A DNA stretch of 64,000 nt from Umbilicaria muhlenbergii (taxonomy: Eukaryota; Ascomycota; Lecanoromycetes; Umbilicariales; Umbilicariaceae). The translations under genes and the position numbers were made by a program. The number at the start of each line of letters is the position of its first letter. Positions within the stretch are counted from its first letter, which is position 1. The stretch lies in contig KK106984.1 of assembly GCA_000611775.1 (NCBI GenBank), forward strand, positions 3,511,341-3,575,340, written 5' to 3'. Shown here one piece after another: positions 27,862-39,759 of the stretch. The notes beneath the pieces are model-generated. The model was given only the letters and a program-made list of their open reading frames with translations. It had not been told where the DNA came from and did not search any database.

Positions 27862-30800
27862 ATGACCACGGCCAACACCAATTTCTGCGTCCCTCCTACG
27901 TGTTCTGGCATCTACCGCGATAGCACCAAACGCAAGGAAGGTCTCTCAAGATCATCGTCAACAGCAGGCACGCCAACTACCAAAATACCGGCACCTTCGC
28001 GTCCACTGCCTGATCTGTGCTTTCCTGTCAGCTCAGCAAAAGCTAAGTCGTTCTTGCTCAAATCCGGCAAAATGAAGGGCATGAACTGGAAGCCTAAGAG
28101 AGGCGAGGCAATGGCAACGATACCACAGGGAGGCGCGATGCCAGAAATCGGTCACAGGCATTCCAGGAGCGCTCCTGTCATTGAATTGGTGGGCACAGAA
28201 GAGACCAGGATCTCCATCTCGGCTGCCGGCCCGCCCCAGCATCGTGAGAAGTCGGACAGAATCCTTGAAGAAAATCAAGAGAAGCCAACCAGCGAAGTCA
28301 ATAGACCTGGAGAACTACCGCGATACAGCACGGAGGACGAGATGAGTTTGGCGGCGACTATTGGTGCCGAGCTCGCTGATGATTTTGGTGTTTTTCCTAC
28401 TGAGCTTGACAGAAAGCTAGCAGGCGAAGGGAGGTGCGAAGACAGCAATGCTGCTTCGAAGGCGGATGCAGACGGCGATGTCAGTATCATGGAGGTGCCC
28501 ATCCAGCTCGCTGCGAAAGACCGGCGGCCCAAGATACAAGTCACGATCCCGCAGTTGCGACCTCTGTCGGCAGTCGGGGCGGCTCGTCGCGGCAAGAAGC
28601 TCGGGCAACAAATCCACGAGACGACGAACAAGTCGGAAAGCTCGTCGAGCATGGTGTCGCCGGCATCGTCAGTTACGCAGCAGACCATCGAGTGTGGCCA
28701 TCGCACGGCGCATCTCTCCGTCATCTCACCCATCTCGGTTGTGGAAATGCCGAGGCCGCAGAGACCCTTCTCCTCCGGCTTCTCGCTCCAGGGTGCGGAC
28801 ATGGAAGTGCCCGCGCCGCACACAGCCCCACTTCCAACACTGTCGCACTCCGCCATTTCGGACTCCTCTGACGACACGGCCGACCGCGATGATAGGTCCT
28901 CGATTTACAGTTTGCGCTCGTCCATGTCCAGTCTCGCGTCGGACAATGCGCGGCGCAACGTGTCCGAACCCCGAAGGCCAAGCCTCGCATTCTCCGTCTT
29001 ATCACCAGCCGACGCTGGTGTTTTCGACACCATGCCCGCAACGCCCAAATACCCCAAGACGACCAAAAGCACCAACACACTGGCGTCGCTGGTGAACAGG
29101 AACAAACCACTGCCGCCAGAGCCCACGACGTCGACATCGGAAATGGCGCCTCTGAACCTGTCTGGCCAGTCGCTGTCCCGAAGGGGAAGTATGAAGGCAC
29201 GACGCAAGGTCCCCGCGCCTCTCAACGTCACCAAAGAGACGACCGACAAATTCTCGCGGAGGGTTTCGCGCGCACTCTCGCTAAGGTCCAAGTACACCCC
29301 CGCCGACCTCGACGCCCTTGACGAGGCGTTCAGAAAAACCAGCCCGTTGAAGACGGCACCAACTTTCTATTCGGCCCACACGACGCAGACCCTCAGTCAA
29401 GCTGAGTTGGCGCTCGAAGCGCAGCTCCTCACGATCAATGAAGATGCGCCATTTATCGACTGGGACGTCGTACCGCTCGTGCACGATCCTCTCCAAATCA
29501 GGCGCGGACCAATGCACATGGAACCGTCACGGCCAGCACCATCGCCGCCAGCACGAAATGCTCCATCCGAGCGTGCCGCAAGCCCTCGGAAGAAACTTCA
29601 GAAGCGATCCCCAAGCCATGTGGCCATGCAGTTAAGAGCCGCAGAATGCGCGATGAAGCGCGTTTCGCTGCCCGTGGTCGGATCCAGCCTGAAGGCGCAT
29701 CGGGTGCTTGGCACACTAGACGACATGAGTGGTTCGCCAACATCGACGATGATGATGCGCGAGGCCAGTGCGGAATCCCACTGGAGCTCAAGCGAATCGC
29801 CTCGACTTTACGCACTGTCTACTGGCTCTGATTCTGCCCTATCATTGGGCGGTCCAAGTACTCCAGAAAGCATAGTATCATCGGTAGACGATGCGGCTTT
29901 CGAAGAGGTACGGAAGAGAATGCAGCTGTTGGGCCCAAAGCATGACCAGGCGGAGACGTTTAGTGTCTACTGCAACAGCGACGTGTCGGTGTCTCCTGAC
30001 CATCTACCGATACAGCATCAAACTACTGATCGAACTTCTCTGGATACCTCTCGCTCCGAAAGCCCTCGGAAGTCTAAAACAGACGCAGAAAAGCAGTCGA
30101 TAGCTGAAAGGAAGAACAGTGGCATTTCAATCTCAGTGCGGCGTGCATCACTTGACGAAAGCCATATTCACCCGCTGGAACGCCGTGGACGAAAAGATGA
30201 CAAACCGGTCCGTTCATTGGCTTCCATCACCATGTCCGAAATACCCGAAATGTATGCCAGCCTACCCTCTCCCCGATCCACCATCCGGCCATCGATGACC
30301 GCCGAGGAAATGGAGCGCGCAATCTCAGCCGAGGCTGCTGAAAGAGTTTTGCTTCGCATCCTGCAAAGCTTAGACAACCTGGAGGATCTGTTCGCAACTG
30401 CCACGGTCAGTCGGGGCTTTTATCGTACCTTCAAGCGCCATGAACTGGCACTCACGAAAGGTGCACTGTTCGCCATGTCGGCTGCCGCATGGGAGCTTCG
30501 GGAAATGAGTCCGGCATACCCGCACAGCAACGAGCCCGACAGTGCATCCCCGCAGTCCGAGTACACGCCAAGTCTTTACCTCCGCCACTACATGAATGAT
30601 ATGTACATTATGATCCACCTGAAGTCCATGATCCTCGTCCACTGTGAATCCTTCCTTCGTGCCGATACCATCGCTGCGCTCGCCGGTGCTGAGTCAGAAC
30701 GCTCTTCTCAGATTGACAATGCCTTCTGGCGCGTTTGGACGTTCTGCCGGATCTTCGGGTGCGGCAAGAATAGAGAGGATGATATTAACGGCCAGCTTGA

Positions 30801-31900
30801 CTGGCTGAAGGGTGGTAAACTCGCACAACGGCAGAGCGATAATGCCAAGGAGACGAACGGCGTTCTCTTCAGCCCGCCTGCTGCTTTTGGCAGAGGCAAC
30901 GGTAATGGTCTCACCGCAGAAGAGCTTTATGACATGACGGAGATCTGGACATGTCTCGGCGTGCTTGTCCGTGGCTTCCATGGCAAACGTGAAGAGGCCA
31001 GGGAGCACGGCATTTTCAATGGTACAGACATTGCTGTCGGCAATGTTGAAGAAGAAGATGCAATGCTTGGTAAATTAATCCTCCATTTAAATACCATATT
31101 TACACCTGCTAACAACCTACTAAGAGGAATGGACACACCACCTTCTCACGCTCGCTCCGTCCACCGTTCTTGACGTCAGCTCTCCAGCTCCCACACCATC
31201 TGCAGCCTTCGCCCACGCCCGCTCGCAAGGCTACACCGCCTGGACTCCACCCACTTCCGGCTCGTCCCGCTCCACTTTCCTCAATAAAGCCGTCTCCCGC
31301 GTCTACGAAGAGAAGATGAGCGAACGCCATCCCTCGCCCACATCAGCTTCCCCCACTTCACCCACCCTACTAGACCCCGTCATGGCATCCCGGCAACGCT
31401 GCGCCCAACACGCCGTCGAAATCCGCGCCCGCAGAAGTGACCCCGCCTACCAAGGCGCCTTCACTAGCGAAGAACGCCCTATGAGCAACTACCCCTCCGT
31501 GCTCCACAAACTCGAAACCGCCCCCGCCGCCACCAATAGCACCCCCCTCGTCTTCAACCCCTCTGCGCAGCGCCCCGCCCTCACGCTCAAAGTCCCCACA
31601 ACCATCATCCCTCTGCCGACCCCCCCACACTCGCGCAACTCCAGCGCCGCCGACAAAGTCTCCCTGCCGCAGCTGCTGCCCACGCCGTTGTCGCTCGTAC
31701 CGGCGGGTCCGCAAGTACGCGATCCGGTGGACGTGGCGATGGAGCGGCTGGTGGGCATGGGGTTTGAGGAGGCGAGGGTGAAGAAGGCGTTGGCGGAGAC
31801 GGATAGTGGGAATAGTGTTAGTTTCGAGAAGGCGTTGGAGCGGTTGGTGAGGGAGAGGAAGAGGTGCGTTACTAGTGTGGGGGGTTCGTGGATTTTGTGA
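27862..31900 (+). CDS. large UBA-domain protein with a disordered N-terminal half
   Basis: Exons 27862..31069 and 31125..31900 (intron 55 nt with GCTAAC branch site) give 1327 residues in phase. Residues 1-830 are low-complexity (Ser/Pro/Arg-rich) with short basic and phospho-site-like patches. Residues about 815-1075 form the conserved part: AAERVLLRILQSLDNLEDLF, FYRTFKRHELALTKGALF, LYLRHYMNDMYIMI and LTAEELYDMTEIWTCLGVLV, continuing across the intron into EEWTHHLLTLAPSTVLDV. Near the C-terminus (about 1270-1315) is a UBA/TS-N domain: DVAMERLVGMGFEEARVKKA, ALERLVRERK. UBA binds ubiquitin. The upstream helical block is found in fungal proteins of unknown function, sometimes with an F-box. The last 12 residues may be replaced by another exon, since a GTGCGT donor-like site sits at the end of RERKR. 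Confidence 0.85.
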
Positions 31901-32637
31901 ACAGGTTGTGAAGGGGGACGCATGGTGGGTGTATGATTTTTTTGGTTTCGGCGATGAGGAGATGGCGATTATACCCCAAATAGTTTTTTTTTTCCTTTTA
32001 TCAGAGCTTGTTTGAATAAAATGGTGTGTGAAAATTAAGTGACTGGGTGGGTAGTTTGGGATGGCATGGTTCTTTGCATTGAATATGATTGCATTGAATA
32101 TGACTGCATGGAGTATGATTGCATTGAATATGATCATCTTTAAAACACTGGGTGCTGTCAATGTTGATACCGTACCATGAACCACTCGCTACTCCCTTGA
32201 TCGGCTTCTTGCGGCCCCAACCGGGGCGCCTCGTTGCCGGCTGACGTGAGATTCCCATCTATCGGCAGCGGTCTGCTTCCTTCGTACTTGAATTGCCGGA
32301 TAAGCCTGGAGCCTCTTTCCTCTATAGCCCGATATGGTACTGTAAACGTGAATTCGCAAATTCCAGCTCTGTGTACAGCTGTCTCTGTGGAGAAATGCGA
32401 CACCGGGGTGAAAGTCCACACAGACCATGTTTTCTAAGCAGACATAGAGCGGAAGCTCTCGGCGGCATCGGGGTAGCACGGCGTGCCAGCTAGGGGGGCT
32501 ACTCCATCAGGGTAATAGCAAGTAACGGACTATGTCACCGTGAAAGTGAAAGGCAAGAGGAGGAAGACAAGGACCAAGACGCGGAGTTTGCGATGATAGT
32601 GACGTCACAGCGACGTTTCATTCTTTCAAACCCTACC
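31901..32637. other. convergent intergenic region
   Basis: 737 bp between the UBA-protein gene and the methylcitrate dehydratase gene. It contains a T-run at 31986-31996 and the 15-bp minisatellite listed separately. No gene seen. Confidence 0.5.
32073..32132 (+). repeat. 15-bp minisatellite, four copies
   Basis: Four tandem copies of ATTGCATTGAATATG at 32073-32087, 32088-32102, 32103-32117 and 32118-32132. Copies 2 and 4 are identical, copy 1 differs at its first base, and copy 3 carries three substitutions. Confidence 0.9.
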
Positions 32638-34490
32638 CTACCACTCCATCTTCTCCTTAATATACAAATCCACATACCGATCCACATCCATATTTTCCAA
32701 CCTCCCCGCATCATCCCCCAACGCCACCAACTCGTCCACCCTCGCCTGCTCAAAATGCGGCCCCAAATGCCGCTTATACTTCTTCATAATCTCGGGCTTG
32801 GCTTCCTCCCTCCTAGTCCGGTGACCGAGCGGCGCCTCCACCACCACCTCCTTGAGCACCGTCCCATCCTTGAGCCTTACCAGCAGAGCATTCGGGATCG
32901 AGCGCAGCGAGGCTTCGTGGTAGTCCTTTGTGAATTGGGGGTCTTCGACGCACTTCATGCGTTTGCGGAGGGATTCGACGAGGGGCGAGGTGGCGGCTTC
33001 GGAGCCGTCGGTGTAGTCGGTGGCTTCGAGGCGGCCGAAGACGAGCATTACGGAGGCCATGTACTAGTTACCAATGATGTCAGTTGGGTTAGATTGGACA
33101 TTGGTGCTTGAAATGGCATTGGGGGGTGAAACGTACCTGGACGCAGTGGTCTCGGTCGGCAAAGTTATCCATGGGCTTGAATTGCTTGTCGATGATACGG
33201 ATGCAAGCTTCGTGTGTGCGACAGGTGATCTCCTCGATGTCCTCGGCCGATTTGCCCATGTCTTTCAGTTGATGGTGGATATGTTTTGCGGCCTCAATGG
33301 CGGTTTGCGAGTGGAACTCGGCTGGAGGTTTCAATCAGTATCATCCGCAATATCTTCATCTGCCTCACTTACCAGGGTAGGAAACCTTGAAAAGCACATT
33401 TTCCATTACGTAGCTTCCATACGGTCTTTGGAATTCAAACTTCTTGCCCTTGAATAGTACGTCGTAGAAACCCCAGACTGGTGCGGAGAGCACAGTTGGC
33501 ACGCCCTGTTCGCCTTTCATAACCTTCATGACCAGATTCACAGCCCTCTGACAAGCATCGCCAGCGGCCCATGACTTTCTGGACATGGTGTTTGGCGAAT
33601 GCCTGTATGTCCGCAAACTCTGGCCATCGACCCACGCCTGCGAGATAGCGTCGGCCGTCCGCCTGACATCGAGTCCGAGCATTTTGGACACGACCGCCGC
33701 TGTCGCTACTTTGACCAAGACCACGTGATCCAATCCAACCTTATTGTACGAATTTTCCAGTGCCAAGCAACCCTGAATTTCATGTGCTTTGATCATCGCC
33801 TCCAATACATCCTTGACCTTCAGCACCGTCCCATTGCCGACATGCCCACCGGCACGGTTCGTTCTCGACATCCAGTCCGCAACTGCCAGGATACCACCCA
33901 AGTTATCCGAGGGATGGCCCCACTCTGCGGCCAACCAGCAATCGTTGTAGTCGAGCCATCGGATCATGGCCCCGATGTTGAAGGCGCCGTTGACGGGGTC
34001 CAGTATGTAGGGTGTTCCAGGTACTCGAGTACCATTGGGGACGACGGTTCCTTCGACGATTGGTCCAAGGAGCTTCGTGCACTCCTTGAAACGGAGAGCT
34101 TCCAGACCACAGCCCAGAGTATCCAGGAAGACATATCGAGCCGTATCGAACTAGGTAAAGGTGAAGATAAGCTCATGGCGGCGAGGGGTGTCTCAAGCAA
34201 CAGAAACATACAGCGAGATCAGAGTCAATCTTGTAGCCATGAATGTATGTTGCCATGTCCATGATCTCAGGATCAAATTCCCTCGGTCCCGCCGGGGGAG
34301 GAGCCGAAGAGTTGAGAGCAGGCATGGTAGAAAAGTAAGCAATGGCAGGTGTTGCGCGAGGGAGGTTACGAGAAGCAAGAGCAGGGATTGAGGATCGTGT
34401 CAAGACGCTTCGGGTTGAGCAGGTCGAAGGAGTTTTCTGCCGGAGATTCCTGACCACTGTACGATTGGCACTTCTCGCCAGGGAGAACAT
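32638..34490 (-). CDS. mitochondrial 2-methylcitrate dehydratase (PrpD family)
   Basis: Exons 34490..34212, 34150..33373, 33321..33137 and 33063..32638 give 555 residues, all in phase. Residues 1-55 ([20 protein letters not shown] and on) are basic, Ser-rich and acid-free, a mitochondrial presequence. The MmgE/PrpD body follows: [97 protein letters not shown], then [18 protein letters not shown] and the C-terminal lobe with [14 protein letters not shown]. The enzyme dehydrates 2-methylcitrate to 2-methyl-cis-aconitate in the methylcitrate cycle, which detoxifies propionyl-CoA. An in-frame ATG 8 codons upstream (34514) could also be used. No other methylcitrate-cycle gene is in the window. Confidence 0.94.
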
Positions 34491-34514
34491 TATGGGTAGT
34501 ACTTGGACAATCAA

Positions 34515-36464
34515 CCGGCAGTAACAGCCAATTGAGCAGACAACAGCTCTGTGAAAGTGTCTGCAAGCTAGATAGGATTAAAAGCCCTTTGAAAAGTGAA
34601 GCTTGCCGACGTCGGCGGGGAGAAAAGCTACCTTAAGCTTCGTTCCTCAGTGGACCTCGGCGGACAGGAAGGATGACGTCGGGTGAAAAACCATGGCTGC
34701 AAGGCTGGCGAACCTCTCTTTACTCCCGGTCTACCATGATCCGACCTCACTGCCCATCATCATCAGGTTTCATTTCTACTGATCCTGTACACAGTATCGC
34801 TGTGTTTAAAGTGCTACCAGCTTGGCTTATGCGCCTGGTCAATCACGTGAAAAGCGGAGACCTGACGAGCCTTTGAGCCCTGGGTTTGAAGCCTGTAAAG
34901 ATACATTTAATCCGATGTTTACTATAGAGTTTGTTGCACGCTGTTCTTTCTTCTCTCCTCTGAGCTCAGCATTGGCCTCTTTAGTACAGTCTCCCCTACC
35001 TGAGCCTAAAACTGATAGGCTCACCTGTCCCACTTACGGACGCAATCTTGAATCCTGACCCTAAACCTCCATACAGATCATCGTACTATTTTGGTTCTAA
35101 GTTCGCTGACACTGTTAACAACATTGGCAGCAATGTTATCTGTTTAATCGTCAGGGTAAATGATCTGCGACTACGGGAGAAAGGATTCCGTGTGTCTTAC
35201 CCATCCCGCATCCATCGGCACAGATGCCCCCAACGAATACGGACTTACTCCTGCGTCAACGCCTGATGAAGAAGGATCGCCTGTTGCTCCATATGAGCTT
35301 CGCTTTGTTCCGGCATTTCATTCACAAAAGTTTGCTTGCTTAGTAGCCGCATTTGAGATTGGCCTCGTCGTCCAAGTCGAGACGGAGGATCTTTGTGATC
35401 TCGGAGCGCGCTGTGTCAACATCTCCACGAAACTGTAGCCCTTCGTTACTCAGTCGGGCCTGTATGCTTTCGTTCGACATACTGACCTGGGCGGGCTAGC
35501 CAAGGTCGACATCGTCCTCTCTCCTCTCCAACGAGTCCGCATCAACATCGGCAATATTATCCGATGAGCTTGAGCCTGCTCCCGTGCATCATCTTCCTTG
35601 ACGGCGACACGCCCTATCCCGATTCTAAATCCTCCTGGAACTTGGCAATTTATTGGGCTTGATTGAACTTCGATTCATAAATGACACAAGCTGTCAACTC
35701 CTCAATGTCCTCGGGACTGGCGACGATCGGCGTGTGTCTTCGTCGGCTCTACGCTCGCCTTTCGATCCTGCCAGGGGACTTCAAGACGATAGCGATAGTT
35801 GTAAGAATCTCTCCAGGTTCTTTGCGCTTGTATTGGCATATCATATACGGGTAGAGGACAAAGAAATCAATGGGAAGAACGGACTGTGCGAGTCGAGGCA
35901 CCTCTATCGAACAACTAAAGAGCCTTGAGAGAGCTTAGTAGCGTATTCGTGCAATCTTTCTTTATTATTACGCAGAAAATATGGATAGTACGAGAAGAAG
36001 CGATATGTAAGATGACCTAAAAGATTTGACGACGAGCTTTTTTGGGCAGTCACTTGATCTTAGGCTTGAGCCTTAGCCGAAGACTTGGAGTCCTAAGCAT
36101 GTCTTCTAATATGACGATGCTGCACCATCTCCTTAGGATTCGGCCGATCAGTGTGTTGTAGAAACGGAGAGCATCTTTGAACGACGTAGGAAACCGGTAC
36201 GTGCGATCTTGTGTTTGTGGCATAGGAGTCGTGAAGAGAGAATGCTTATCACGGGTCAATGCACGAGGGTCAAAGCAGGAATGCCCTAACACATCTTCGT
36301 CGCGGGGAATAAGTAGGTGCCTAATTTAAAGATGATGATTGTAACTATACGATGTCCCACAGATCCTTCCTGCAGATCTAGGACGTTAAAGAATATGATC
36401 GACGATTATTCAAAAGTGCAAACAAAGCATAAATGCCCTAACAAAGAAGAAACAAAGCGGCGAC
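34515..36464. other. gene-poor region, possible decayed sequence
   Basis: 1.95 kb without a convincing gene. A plus-strand frame around 35160-35438 and a minus-strand frame at 36050..36292 (with FKDALRFYNTLIGRILRRW) have protein-like composition, but I cannot tie them to a family, and both are short and isolated. They might be relics. Otherwise nothing. Confidence 0.35.
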
Positions 36465-38196
36465 TTACCACCACCTTCTCCTCCTCTTCGGCTCCCTCTC
36501 CTCCGCCGCTATTTCCTCCTTCCGCCTTCTCTTGCCGCTCTCCTTCGCTGCAATTTCCTCTTGCCGCCTCTTCCTGCCACCAGGCGTATTCTGCGCTATC
36601 GCCTCCCTCGTCCCGTACTTACACTCCGGCTCACCACACCGACAGAGCTTGTCCTCAGTCCAATACTGGTCACCATAATCGATGGTCATTTCCTCTCCGA
36701 ACCTGATGTCTCGACCAGCAATAACCATAATGCGCATCCGTCTGCCGATGGGCATGGTCCGGAAGAAAGAATTCGCCGCGCACGAGTGGTTGATGAAGCG
36801 CGTCCAATTGCCGTAGCGCTTACAACTGATTGTAGCAATGGATCTGACAAACCCCTCCTCCGGCATCGGGTTAAACGCCATGCCGTAAATAAGGTCTTGA
36901 TCCTTTGGGTCTGCGTTGATGGGAATGAGCATCCCAACGTATTCGTGTAGGATGGCGCCCTTCCTGATGTGTTGCAGGGCTCTGACTCCGATGCCCTTGC
37001 CTGGGATCTGAACGAGCTCGACGAGGGGTCGAACGACAGCTCGGTGCGTCGAAGAATGACACCCGCAATTTGCGTACTCGGTATTTCCACAGAGAGCGCA
37101 GGCACCGTAACTGATGAGGCGGGTGGTTGGGTCGTCGACGGGGTAGTGCAGGCTGGCGGGCCAGTGTGTTGGGCGAGGCTTACCGGCGAACAGGGTTGGA
37201 TCAAAGACAATGTCATTGACATCCCGCTGTTCGTAATCCTGGGAGGGGCGCTTAGGAACGACGTTTGCATCTGATGGAACGATCCGGTGGTGAGGACGGT
37301 CTAGCTTGAGTTCGTAGTTGCTCTGGATATTTTTAGTTAGCCAAGGTCTGTTAGCAAGTGCGGGATGATTGATAAGTGCTGTTCGCCAATCCAACCCTCT
37401 TATCTTCGCGAACATCTCGATGCTACGGGCGTTGTCCGTGATGGCCTGTATCAACTCGGACCAGGGTTCTGATTCAATCGCATGACAGGCTGTACGAAAC
37501 GTTCTGGAGTTGGCCAAGATGCTCAGCATCATCCATCCATGGGAGGCGGCGAAGTCTCTATATCGTAAACGACGCCGTTCTTCCTTCCAGGCCATACTTT
37601 CCACTCTGCGGTGCTCATCAGGTGCAACGCGGACACTGTTTACTGCGTTAAATATGGTCACGGCCCGGTCGTCAGTGCTTGTATAAGCGTCATCTGTTTC
37701 TATTAGCGATGTGCTTGTCAAGGATGGCAAATGACTTACCGATAACTGAAAACATCTCTTGAGTATGTAGAATTAGCCTAGATTGCACGGAATGTCTAAG
37801 CCAACCACTAACAGATGTGTCCGCTGGGTCTGGTAACCAGGAAGGTGGGAGTTTCAGGTCTTTTGTGTATTTGGTCAGTCCATCAAATGAAGTCTCATGG
37901 AGATCTGCATATATCTGAGCAAGTAGCTGCGTAGTATCATCGTCGTCAGCGGTCTCAATACTTTGGAACAGTCTCGACTCAACTAGATCTTCATGCGGTT
38001 TCTCGGCACTTTTTTGGAAAGCAGATGCCGCGGCATGTGTAGGTTCTAGATCTTTTGCCACTTTAGCGCGTTTCCCACCCTTCTTTGGTGCTGCTTGCCC
38101 TTTTTCAATGGTTTTCTTCGACTGCCCTTTGGGCACCCCGATCTTACGGTCAGGGCTGGTCTTCAAGGCCGTCTGTTTCGAACTCTTGGATCCCAT
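36465..38196 (-). CDS. SET-domain protein, probable lysine methyltransferase
   Basis: Exons 38196..37740 and 37693..36465 (46-nt intron ending CTAAT..ACAG) give 561 residues. Residues 1-70 are Lys-rich (GSKSSKQTALK, KGGKRAKVAK). From about residue 370 the SET domain is read as GIGVRALQHIRKGAILHEYV, NWTRFINHSCAANSFF, MIVIAGRDIRFGEEMTIDYG and the post-SET zinc site CRCGEPECKYG. All S-adenosylmethionine and pseudoknot motifs (GxG, NHSC, GEEMTxDY) are intact. A CALCGNTEYANCGCHSS cluster before the domain may bind zinc. The tail is Arg/Glu-rich repeats (RRKEEIAAEE). Substrate (histone or other) cannot be told; the pre-SET is not of SUV39 type. An upstream ATG at 38241 is possible. The stop TAA at 36467..36465 is embedded in a donor-like GGTAAGT. 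Confidence 0.85.
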
Positions 38197-38241
38197 GCCT
38201 ATTGCCACGTTGGTTGATCTGCCGACAATGTAACCGTACAA

Positions 38242-38844
38242 TATATCGAGTCAATAAGTAGGGAAAGTTCGTAGAGGTTCACTTTCTGTTGAGAATGATA
38301 GTGGCAATGCTGAATTGTTGGGTGCGAGTCACGTTTGTTTGTCCCATATAGTATTTCTGCCCTTTGTTTGGTTTTGACATTGGTCTGATAAAGCCGCCAT
38401 TGCATCAAGTGACAAAGAATTATACGCTCAACACCAAAAATAGCATAGCCTCTTTGTGTCCACACTCAAACTGATTGTTGCGTCAATGATAAGGATGAAA
38501 GAAACGTGAACATAAAAGAGACGTCAAAATGAAAAAGACATGGAAATGAAAGGCACAAAGGCAACAGCAGCAAGAAGTAGAATTGTTTAGAGCTGCCATC
38601 TGGTGACAAGCGTACAGTCATCTTCAACACAGTACTATCCAGGGCATGTGCTAGTAAAATTCTCTGAGCGTAGCTCACGGTTGGTGTCATAGGCTTCTTA
38701 CGCGCCAAAGGGTCCGTATCAGCCTTGGTAGTCAGGACTGGCGACTTCTACAACATAGCCTGCTGTAGGAGGGGCCTCGTACTCCATTATCGTATCGAAA
38801 GGACTACTTGTGATGAATCCTGACGCCCAGGCTGAAGTGCTTGA
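38242..38844. other. spacer left of the LTR-bearing inverted duplication
   Basis: About 600 bp upstream of the SET gene. Minus-strand frames at 38466..38708 and 38719..38976 have no domain. The segment next to the left LTR (minus: STSAWASGFITSSPFDTIME) is protein-like but unrecognised. Confidence 0.35.
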
Positions 38845-39276
38845 TGTTGCAATGGGGCGATATAGAGGCCAAATAGATGTATTATATCTAGCTAAATACC
38901 GCTCCAATTGATATAAATGAACGTGTAGAAGCAAGCAGTCTTCGTAGAAATCAGGGCACATTAAATAACCCCCCATATCGGCTTTCTCGGTGCTCGCCTA
39001 CATTGACCGAGCGCCTATAGTCGGGCCGAGCGCATGTAGGCATGATGCCTGCTACGGGCATATATTGGCTGCTGCAGGGCGGGGCGGACGAACGATTTTC
39101 CACATGCAACATCTAGGAGTGCTGTGAGCTAAATGAGCGAGTAGAAGTGGGAATATATGTGCTTACGAGGAATGTTGTCTCTGTGTATACTTGTGCGGTA
39201 AATGCCTAAAATGACCCCCCCCAACTTGTAAATTCCCGGAATAACCCCCAAAACTTCATAATTCCTCGTTTGACCC
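38845..39276 (-). repeat. left arm of a 432-bp inverted duplication (LTR + 165-bp segment)
   Basis: Read in the minus direction this arm equals the right arm (39676-40107) with one difference seen by eye. It consists of a 165-bp segment (39276..39112) followed by a 267-bp LTR (39111..38845) with ends TGTTGC..GCAACA. Beyond the LTR the flank is unlike the Copia leader on the right side. Confidence 0.88.
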
Positions 39277-39675
39277 TCAGCCTTCTATAGAGGTGCTTTC
39301 AGGCTGACTTTCATGCATTTATTTGTATGACTCAGGTTGTTTAAAACGGGTCTGAACTCACTCTGATCTACAGTCTACTCATCATTAACTCGCCTGCTTC
39401 TTTTCTTTGTGAAGCTCTTGATAGGTTCATGTAATCGTGCCTCGCCAACTAGAATTCAGCACTCTCCGGTTGAGTTTTCAATTATAATCTTAACTAAACT
39501 TTTAATCGTGCTTTGCTTACTAATAATCGTTCACACGATTACTTAACAATGAACATCATAAGTATGCGACAACACAAATGTTTTCTACACCCACCTTTGA
39601 ATCAATTTATCCCCTAATATTAATTTGATTGAGGAAAGAACAGTGCAGACATTTTTATTCTTCAATATTTTTAGG
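39277..39675. other. 399-bp spacer of the inverted duplication
   Basis: Unique sequence between the two arms, visibly more AT-rich than its surroundings. No frame or repeat recognised. Confidence 0.6.
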
Positions 39676-39759
39676 GGGTCAAACGAGGAATTATGAAGGT
39701 TTGGGGGTTATTCCGGGAATTTACAAGTTGGGGGGGGTCATTTTAGGCATTTACCGCAC
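39674..39759 (+). repeat. three degenerate 28-bp tandem units in the right arm
   Basis: Units at 39674-39702, 39703-39730 and 39731-39759 all begin with a G run, then TYA, and carry GGAATTA / GGAATTT / GGCATTT in the same place (unit 2 starts GGGGGTTATTCCGGGAATTT). The mirror copy lies in the left arm (about 39193-39278). Confidence 0.65.

Noticed and set aside
28448-29095. 215-codon plus-strand frame
   Set aside because: It is another frame of the UBA-protein gene, Arg/Ser-rich shadow composition, and much shorter than the overlapping 1103-codon frame.
31370-32185. 271-codon minus-strand frame
   Set aside because: It is antisense to the UBA exon 2, whose GC-rich third positions create open antisense frames. 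Its translation is highly biased (His/Thr/Gly runs) and has no family pattern.
36686-37270. 194-codon minus-strand frame
   Set aside because: It overlaps the SET domain exon in another frame; the SET motifs are clearly in the other frame.
38845-39111. Left LTR as a simple solo LTR
   Set aside because: Its two flanks show no short direct repeat, and it shares 165 bp of flank with the right copy, so it is not an independent insertion.
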